From an uncultured Chitinophagaceae bacterium (GTDB lineage Bacteria; Bacteroidota; Bacteroidia; Chitinophagales; Chitinophagaceae), in contig CAIMKO010000194.1 of assembly GCA_903841915.1 (NCBI GenBank), positions 1 through 8,682 on the forward strand: a stretch of DNA of 8,682 nt, written 5' to 3'. The number at the start of each line of letters is the position of its first letter. Within the stretch, counting starts at the first letter, position 1. The position numbers and the translations under genes were made by a program. The notes under the pieces are model-generated. The model saw nothing but the letters and a program-made list of their open reading frames with translations. It was not told the origin of the DNA and did no database searches. Of this stretch, positions 7,917 through 8,682 are shown in pieces.

Positions 7917-7933
7917 ACTTTCAATCCTTTTTT
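7898..7933 (+). terminator. Rho-independent terminator of smc
   Basis: AAGGATTGAGAG (7898-7909) pairs with CTTTCAATCCTT (7918-7929) through 12 bp including one G-U pair, around an 8-base loop, and runs into six T (7928-7933). The left arm is made from the 9-bp tandem repeat. The stem is moderately A/T-rich but well placed, 28 bases after the smc stop. Confidence 0.75.
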
Positions 7934-7937
7934 ATTT

Positions 7938-7945
7938 AATATTTG
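7938..7945 (+). promoter_or_regulatory. Possible -7 promoter element for the downstream membrane-protein gene
   Basis: AATATTTG matches the Bacteroidota -7 consensus TAnnTTTG at all but the first fixed base and is followed by CA. It lies between the smc terminator and the TTG start at 7972 and would give a leader of roughly 20 bases. No -33 TTG at a suitable distance is seen, so this is weak. Confidence 0.3.
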
Positions 7946-7971
7946 CACATCAATTAATCTGCACATTTATA

Positions 7972-8409
7972 TTGTACAAATCCATTACCATATTATACCT
8001 AGTCTGTTTTACTTGTTTTATCTTCTTTACAAGACAGCCCGATTATTTAGACGGGGAGATCACTACTGCCACCATTCAATGGGTGAAAGACAGCACGAAT
8101 AAACAATCGATTCCCAAAGCTTTTTTTTCTATCGGTAAAAGTTATTATGCAGTAGATGCCAGATATGTTTTACGGGAACTCTATGAAGGCCAAAAAGTAG
8201 CAGTGATCTATGAAGCCTCACAACCTCAAAAAGCTGCTGTGTATAGTTGGTGGGGTTATTGGATGACAGTAGGAGAGTTGGTTGGCTCCCTAGTCTTGTT
8301 TATTGTTTTATTTCAGGTGGCAGTGGCTGTTACGAAAAATCCAACTGCTGAATCATTATTGGAGCAATTGGATTACAATCCCGAAAAGAAAAGAAGGTAT
8401 GATGATTAA
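7972..8409 (+). CDS. Small membrane protein with two helices, DUF3592-like
   Basis: This 145-aa protein has a transmembrane segment at about 3-20, a soluble beta-rich middle (about 28-92), and a second transmembrane segment at about 98-120, followed by a charged tail ending KKRRYDD. The middle resembles DUF3592: an E-I-T-x-A-x-I-x-x-V strand, an aromatic strand with SYYAVDARYV, then YEGQKVAVIYEASQPQKAAV and a tryptophan-rich SWWGYW just before the second helix. The loop between the helices is likely extracytoplasmic, but topology is not proven. DUF3592 has no established function. The start is uncertain: no in-frame ATG precedes the second helix, and TTG 7972 is the only common start codon upstream of the first helix. 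It lies between the smc terminator and convergent smpB, so it is probably expressed alone. I am confident the frame is coding, less so of its family and start. Confidence 0.72.
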   Translation: MYKSITILYLVCFTCFIFFTRQPDYLDGEITTATIQWVKDSTNKQSIPKAFFSIGKSYYAVDARYVLRELYEGQKVAVIYEASQPQKAAVYSWWGYWMTVGELVGSLVLFIVLFQVAVAVTKNPTAESLLEQLDYNPEKKRRYDD

Positions 8410-8455
8410 AAAACTAAATGTGCAAAAACTAAACACTAAAAAAATAAAAACTAAA
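8409..8455 (+). repeat. Three copies of AAAAACTAAA after the membrane-protein gene
   Basis: The decamer AAAAACTAAA occurs at 8409-8418, 8424-8433 and 8446-8455, with spacings of 15 and 22 bases, in an A-rich stretch immediately after the stop codon. TTAGTTTTC at 8522-8530, next to the smpB stop, is nearly its complement. Low sequence complexity could produce this by chance. Confidence 0.5.
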
Positions 8456-8531
8456 TCGTTCCTCTTTCATGAAGTATACCCTTAATTGACTGATGTGGCC
8501 ATTGATAATTTATTTCTGAAATTAGTTTTCT

Positions 8532-8682
8532 TTACTTCGCCAGATAACGCTTTATTTCTTTATCGGTATCACGTTGTTTGATGGTCTCTCTTTTATCATG
8601 CGTCTTTTTACCTTTAGCGAGACCGATCTCAACCTTCACTAAATTTTTTTCATTCAGAAATACTTTTAGCGGAACGATGGTT
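8532..8682 (-). CDS. smpB: SsrA (tmRNA)-binding protein SmpB, C-terminal part only
   Basis: SmpB binds tmRNA and delivers it to stalled ribosomes for trans-translation in the cytoplasm. Only the last 49 residues and the stop are present; the gene runs off the right edge of the window. The visible sequence reads TIVPLKVFLNEKNLVKVEIG, then LAKGKKTHDKRETIKQRD, and ends KRYLAK. This matches the last strands of the SmpB beta-barrel (the 'V-P-L-x-x-F-x-N' and 'L-V-K-V-E-I-x-L-A-x-G-K' stretch), the conserved D-K-R-E motif, and the basic C-terminal tail that enters the empty mRNA channel of the ribosome. Nothing suggests damage in the visible part. It is convergent with the membrane-protein gene, with about 120 A/T-rich bases between their stops and no clear terminator. 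Confidence 0.93.
   Translation of the reverse strand, partial: TIVPLKVFLNEKNLVKVEIGLAKGKKTHDKRETIKQRDTDKEIKRYLAK

Noticed and set aside
7911..8102. A 63-codon plus-strand frame starting with ATG after smc
   Set aside because: Its start lies inside the smc terminator hairpin, and most of it overlaps the better-supported membrane-protein gene in another frame; the predicted peptide has no recognisable features.
8303..8485. A 60-codon plus-strand frame overlapping the end of the membrane-protein gene
   Set aside because: It starts within that gene's second transmembrane helix in another frame and its tail is translated A-rich repeat DNA (KKLNVQKLNTKKIKTK), so it looks accidental.
1..8682. Mobile element, CRISPR array, toxin-antitoxin, phage or defence system
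   Set aside because: No transposase, integrase, nuclease or spacer-repeat pattern was seen. SMC-type ATPases occur in some defence systems, but this one has the full length, hinge and motifs of the housekeeping protein and no defence-like partners.

Overview
The window looks like ordinary chromosome from a Bacteroidota bacterium, most likely the Chitinophagaceae/Sphingobacteriia side. The evidence is a SusD/RagB-type outer-membrane lipoprotein, lipoproteins ending their signal in T-S-C, low-GC DNA with weak Shine-Dalgarno sites, and an SMC protein whose N-terminus (MRLKSLEIKGFKSF) and head motifs resemble that group. The genus cannot be fixed from the sequence.

Layout, left to right. (1) Positions 24-2596 hold the tail of a SusC/SusD-type nutrient-uptake operon: a SusD-like lipoprotein, then after 23 bases a DUF4397 lipoprotein, closed by a strong intrinsic terminator at 2619-2646. 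The expected SusC TonB-dependent porin would lie just left of the window. (2) A monocistronic exported DUF4197 protein (2713-3411) faces a tail-anchored J-domain protein on the minus strand (3412-4044); their stop codons abut with no base between them. (3) A gene-free divergent region of about 300 bases (4045-4350) separates the J-protein gene from smc. (4) smc, the chromosome condensation ATPase, is complete, and a GTG start with a good ribosome-binding site is preferred. A 9-bp tandem repeat follows it and forms the left arm of its terminator. (5) A small two-helix membrane protein resembling DUF3592 (7972-8409) has no ATG start. (6) The right edge holds the C-terminal third of smpB on the minus strand, convergent with the membrane-protein gene.

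Functionally the window joins an outer-membrane nutrient-capture module with housekeeping genes for chromosome organisation (smc), ribosome rescue (smpB) and chaperone recruitment (J protein). There is no sign of mobile elements, CRISPR, phage genes, tRNA or rRNA. I found no convincing new multi-gene system. The observations most worth a check are the post-smc repeat/terminator, the zero-gap convergent stops, the tail-anchored J protein and the two-module DUF4397 lipoprotein in a Sus-type operon.
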